Shown here: positions 61,801-64,000 of the stretch, piece by piece
Layout: every line of letters starts with the position of its first letter
How positions within the stretch are numbered: position 1 is the first letter of the stretch
NCBI GenBank assembly: GCA_042095055.1
Contig: JBELBZ010000006.1
Span: forward strand, 30,652 to 94,651
Origin: UBA8752 sp042095055
GTDB lineage: Bacteria > Bacteroidota > Bacteroidia > Flavobacteriales_D > Sanyastnellaceae
Length of the DNA stretch: 64,000 nt
Direction of reading: 5' to 3'
Translations under genes and position numbers: made by a program
The notes under the pieces: generated by a model
Database searches by the model: none
The model's input: only the letters and a program-made list of their open reading frames with translations
What the model was told of the DNA's origin: nothing

Positions 61801-64000
61801 GTCGGGCTGATGGTGTCAACCACGGTCACCAGGCGGTTCACCTGCTCTGTGGTCGTGTTGCCGCAGTTGTCCGTTGCTGTGAATGTGTAAGTCCGCAGCA
61901 AGGTGAAAGCACCTGTGCTTGGCAAGCAAGCGTACTGCTTTGGACTGTCCACGTGGTATGACGTGATCTCTGCATCTCCATCGCAGTTGTCCGACGAGGA
62001 CGCTGCTGGATAAGGCACACCATCGATGTAGTCTGCACTGCAGTCTGCATCAGCGAAGAGCACTGTATCTGCAGGCTCGGTCAATACGAGACCTGGTGCC
62101 ACATCGTCGACCAACACAAGACGCTGGTTCACTGTGGTCATGTTGCCACAGCTGTCCGTCGCAGTGTATACGATGTCGTAAGCACCTTCACATGGAGCCG
62201 CATCGAATGTGATCGCCGCTTCAGTAGTCGCCAACTCGACATTGTCAGAGAAGGAAACATATCCATTGGCAGCCAAAGTGGCCAGTGGGCTGGCACCTTG
62301 CGAGAAGAGCACGTTGTCAATGAAGAGACCTTCGCTGCCAGAGTTGGACTCCAACGAAATGTGCAATTCAGCATCGTCGAATCCATCGAGGTCGAGGCTA
62401 AAGGCATTCCACTGTCCCTCGAGTCCCAGTCCGTCGATGTCCTGGTAGTCGGTATCCAGCAAGTCAACCTCACCGCCGTCGGCCACCACCCAGATGCGGA
62501 TGCGGTCTCCCGTTTCCCATCCAGTGGATTGTACGAAGGCATCCAAGGTCAAGGTCACGCCACCAGCGCTCACGTCAACATTGTCCAACACAAGCTCCAT
62601 GATGCCATCGGTATCCTGTAATTGGAAGCCCTGAGCACCATCAGTATAGGCGTCAACGACTCCGGTAAAGGAGCTCACACCGACGTAGTCACCGTCTGTG
62701 AGGCCACTTCCACCTGTGGAGTAGTAATAGCTGGAGAACCCGAGCTCACCACCTGTAGAGGTGTAGTTCACGCTCGCCTGACCGTCGTTGTTTGACAGTG
62801 CGTGGTCCACGCTGTTGTCTCCCGCATCATAGTACTGGCCTCCCGTGCTGGGCTCCTCGAAGCTGGTGTAACCAATGACGGTAGACTCGTCTCCTGCGGA
62901 GAGGTCGAACCCGAAGAAGTCACAAGCGGCTTCAACGTCAGCATCTGCTGTGATGTCCGGTGCTGTGGTATCAGCGACCTGAATGGTCTGCATGGACGTC
63001 ATCGTCGTTGCATTGCCATTGTTGTCGGTCACTGTGATCATCCACGTGCGCTCGAACGTGTAGCACGCCGAAGCTGTGTAACTCGTGGTCACATCACTAA
63101 AGGAGATGTCGGTGGTGTTGAAGTCCGTCTGCGGAGCAGGTGGAGCTGCACCGGCCCAGTTGCTCACGAGCGGTGCAATGTCCGCCGCGTTTTGTGGCTG
63201 GTTGGAGTTGTGATCGGTACAGCCGCTCGCAGTGGAGTAATCGCTATACACGGTCCAACCCGCTTCATTCCAAGTTCCGCCGTTCGGGTCCGTGTTTGTT
63301 CCCGCACGGAGGGCGATGCCGTCCTCGAAATCGTGACAGGTGTTGGAACCGTCCTCACCAGGAACTCCGAAGATGTCGATGACATTGGAAGCACCGTCAA
63401 TGATGGAGATTTGGTCGTCACCATTGCTATCGGCCGGTCCACCGCTGCCCGCCACAATGGCTGGAGCGAATCCGTAGCATCCGGAGAATCCGGCATTGTT
63501 GGCGATGTGGGCATACGCACCCGGCGCCAACGTTCCGATGGAGCTGAGGTCGATGTTGCTGCCCGTGGACGGTCCGGAATTGCCGTTGGTCCAGCGCTGC
63601 AATGCGTAACCCGCCAAATCAATGTCGGCATCACTGCTGTTGTGGATCTCCACGAAGCGGCAAGAAGAAGCCGCATCGTTTGGATCGCCGATGGCCGTGA
63701 TGATCAGCCCGCCCGTAGGCACAATCTGTCCCACGGAACCATAGGTGTCATCACCTGCACCACTACAGTTGTCGCTGTACTCCACAGAAGGACCACCCGT
63801 GCTGTTCGGCATCGGATCGAAGTATCCGTTGCTGTCGTCGGCATAGATGATGGTGTCGTTCGGGAAGTCCGGCGTCATGCTCGGGTTCAGCGTATCGAGG
63901 ACCGCAATGGTGTGACTCGTCATGGCTGAGCTGCTGTTGCCGCAGTCGTCCATCACGGTCACCGTGTAGGTCCTGAGAATGTTGAAGCTGCCTACTCCAT
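58830..64000 (-). CDS. Giant secreted HYR-like repeat protein with T9SS sorting domain, N-terminus beyond the window
   Basis: At least 1722 residues, open to the right edge: codons past 63962 continue a HYR-like strand (FNILRTYTVTVMDDCGN), so the GTG there is not a start. In order from the edge: a HYR-like domain interrupted by a lamin-tail domain (63180-63720), another interrupted by a carbohydrate-binding-like beta sandwich (62290-62880), five Cys-rich HYR-like domains (about 60740-62160), the last holding the second unnamed module (60160-60745), the first unnamed module (59190-60011), and a T9SS sorting domain (58833-59110, GLSPNPTNNQSQLTFLV to IAVKKLLVAE). The C-terminal half is clearly paralogous to the two genes downstream. 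Surface or released multi-domain binding protein by inference. Confidence 0.9.
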   Translation of the reverse strand, partial: GVGSFNILRTYTVTVMDDCGNSSSAMTSHTIAVLDTLNPSMTPDFPNDTIIYADDSNGYFDPMPNSTGGPSVEYSDNCSGAGDDTYGSVGQIVPTGGLIITAIGDPNDAASSCRFVEIHNSSDADIDLAGYALQRWTNGNSGPSTGSNIDLSSIGTLAPGAYAHIANNAGFSGCYGFAPAIVAGSGGPADSNGDDQISIIDGASNVIDIFGVPGEDGSNTCHDFEDGIALRAGTNTDPNGGTWNEAGWTVYSDYSTASGCTDHNSNQPQNAADIAPLVSNWAGAAPPAPQTDFNTTDISFSDVTTSYTASACYTFERTWMITVTDNNGNATTMTSMQTIQVADTTAPDITADADVEAACDFFGFDLSAGDESTVIGYTSFEEPSTGGQYYDAGDNSVDHALSNNDGQASVNYTSTGGELGFSSYYYSTGGSGLTDGDYVGVSSFTGVVDAYTDGAQGFQLQDTDGIMELVLDNVDVSAGGVTLTLDAFVQSTGWETGDRIRIWVVADGGEVDLLDTDYQDIDGLGLEGQWNAFSLDLDGFDDAELHISLESNSGSEGLFIDNVLFSQGASPLATLAANGYVSFSDNVELATTEAAITFDAAPCEGAYDIVYTATDSCGNMTTVNQRLVLVDDVAPGLVLTEPADTVLFADADCSADYIDGVPYPAASSSDNCDGDAEITSYHVDSPKQYACLPSTGAFTLLRTYTFTATDNCGNTTTEQVNRLVTVVDTISPTFNAAAPADITVNIDPFCGANTSTTIAGMPTVTDESDNCDSSIDMETTHVDSAPVFTCDGGDGVAEGSYTFVRTFTVTGTDDCGNETTVMLTQNITALDVAAPTILALPALATDSYTLDGDCMADLTPITTPTATTTDACDTDVAVSFSFSNGTPTYSCQGSDDDAEGSYIFTRTWTVTATDDCGNSTSQQTTQSIVVTDDAAPAIAANWPADYTANLEPDCTADLSSAAAGSATATADDACDSEADVAISHVDHDTTLFAVNADAIAQGGFSFTRTWTVTATDDCGNSSMEQHDQLITANDVTAPAVTLETLPTYTVEGCYGDVDLSPSAAGTPSASAEDACDSEVDVDVTYSTDELAFNEVVGNYSLIIDTISGPEEGVMGMTTVRMYIQTENTDDFISAVAGDAVNPTGIRTSTSFYQNALGGSTANNYNTLLEAADPLVAFDSWVTIGIDQMPDGPAGEAAVTTVGEWAGSFESGGDLLINDFFGGSWFTTYPNTAAVAGADNRVLIGQFTTDGQMSGQLFVQVFPNGIGSDEMRLSFTFGDCAEDDDLQEGSYAFTRRWLATGTDDADNLDSAVTYQHIMVLDTEAPQLTNTCDIDNGEAVTYDCPGSGVMDFDPVPVACDIMAVDNCDTDVNITLFTETEGYIPTDAIRNYCAPATPEAQSGSQTCDDRAPEALRLFNFPGADDSFVMSSESENLVQVMADGSLSIAMEVENADGTGGFILSAEYGAGQDWTTWEAGGSNYKKDCAEIYPGEAVWEDWFYFLMSSGSLEGTGLYAGSSFELSHQPANGYYGLQMGQGANNKNANYGGSAWFFWQGNLFMNGTDMGSMASSGDMYMDLDCCLEWQVDYFYTALDDCGNPTGFNYSESMGSDLDGSGADVSGGHTVGPVDITSIGGIKEPIRITGLSPNPTNNQSQLTFLVNENLRLRVDLYNANGLLIQELYDGNAVTGVQYSMDIDVDNLSAGMYQVRISSASYIAVKKLLVAE
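59190..60011 (-). other. Unnamed pre-sorting-domain module, copy in the rightmost giant protein
   Basis: Codes for about 273 residues. Landmarks: APEALRLFNFPGADDSFV, ENADGTGGFILSAEYG, YKKDCAEIYPGEAVW, GTGLYAGSSFELSHQPANGY, LQMGQGANNKNANYGGSAWF, FWQGNLFMNG, SSGDMYMDLDCCLEW. Confidence 0.7.
60160..60745 (-). other. Second unnamed module (DSWVTIGID type), copy in the rightmost giant protein
   Basis: Codes for about 195 residues inside a HYR-like domain. Landmarks: GMTTVRMYIQTENTDDFISA, TSTSFYQNALGG, FDSWVTIGIDQMPDGPAGEA, SWFTTYPN, ADNRVLIGQFTTDGQMSGQL, FVQVFPNG. Confidence 0.7.
62290..62880 (-). other. Carbohydrate-binding-like beta sandwich inserted in a HYR-like domain
   Basis: Codes for about 195 residues between VEAACDFFGFDLSAGDES and LATLAANGYVSFSDNVEL. 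Contains TSFEEPSTGG at the start, then LVLDNVDVSAGGVTLTLDAF, DRIRIWVVADGGEVDLLDTD and GLFIDNVLF near the end, a pattern of jelly-roll ligand-binding modules. Confidence 0.6.
63180..63720 (-). other. Lamin-tail-like domain inserted in a HYR-like domain
   Basis: Codes for about 180 residues with the LTD pattern: GLIITAIGDPNDAASSCRFV, EIHNSSDADIDLAGYALQRW, GTLAPGAYAHIANNAGFSGC, DDQISIIDGASNVIDIFGVP. The surrounding HYR-like halves are VEYSDNCSGAGD and DISFSDVTTSYTASACYTFE. Confidence 0.75.

Overview
The window looks like a chromosome segment of a Bacteroidota bacterium, most likely Flavobacteriales or a close relative, of rather high GC for that group. The evidence is: at least five proteins with type IX secretion system (T9SS) C-terminal sorting domains, an OmpA protein with PorE-like architecture, a type III glutamine synthetase, the rpsU-xerC-hpf neighbourhood, and candidate -7 boxes of the Bacteroidota form TAnnTTTG at correct distances from several starts. 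Nothing looks like a phage, insertion sequence or CRISPR array.

Layout. 1-311: start of mdh (minus strand, cut by the edge). 401-3688: a plus-strand operon of a MORN-repeat secreted protein, a T9SS-exported subtilase and a very basic small lipoprotein. 3786-6991: tRNA-Thr(CGU), then a translationally coupled minus-strand operon of metallo-hydrolase, LpxL-like acyltransferase and rarA. 7079-8539: a lone plus-strand gene of a conserved family I cannot assign. 8644-23356 (minus): the information-processing block rpsU-xerC-hpf-tRNA(Thr,Tyr,Gly,Thr)-tuf-tRNA(Trp)-secE-nusG-rplKAJL-rpoBC, which keeps the order known from E. coli. 23412-33393 (minus): a tightly packed run transcribed as PorE-like OmpA protein, purM, prfA, pyrF, K+ channel, AGCS symporter, helix-hairpin-helix protein and acyl-CoA dehydrogenase. 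33481-40522 (minus): type III glutamine synthetase, then aminotransferase plus a secreted PNGase F/LamG protein.

40632-64000 (minus): over a third of the window is three consecutive giant genes of 3818, 2080 and at least 1722 codons, the last running off the right edge. All three encode strings of HYR/Ig-like domains and end in paralogous T9SS sorting domains. Each is followed by its own terminator-like hairpin. Ligand-binding-type domains (lamin-tail, lectin/jelly-roll, unnamed modules) are inserted inside individual Ig-like domains.

Two unnamed modules recur. One, about 150-280 residues, sits just before the sorting domain in all three proteins and again at the N-terminus of the middle one. 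The other, about 190 residues, is inserted in an Ig-like domain of two of them. I consider these giant surface or secreted proteins and their shared modules the best candidate in the window for something not previously described. The PorE-like protein and the subtilase fit the same export system, but no core T9SS genes are present. Functional statements about the giant proteins (adhesion, glycan binding, matrix) are inference from architecture only.
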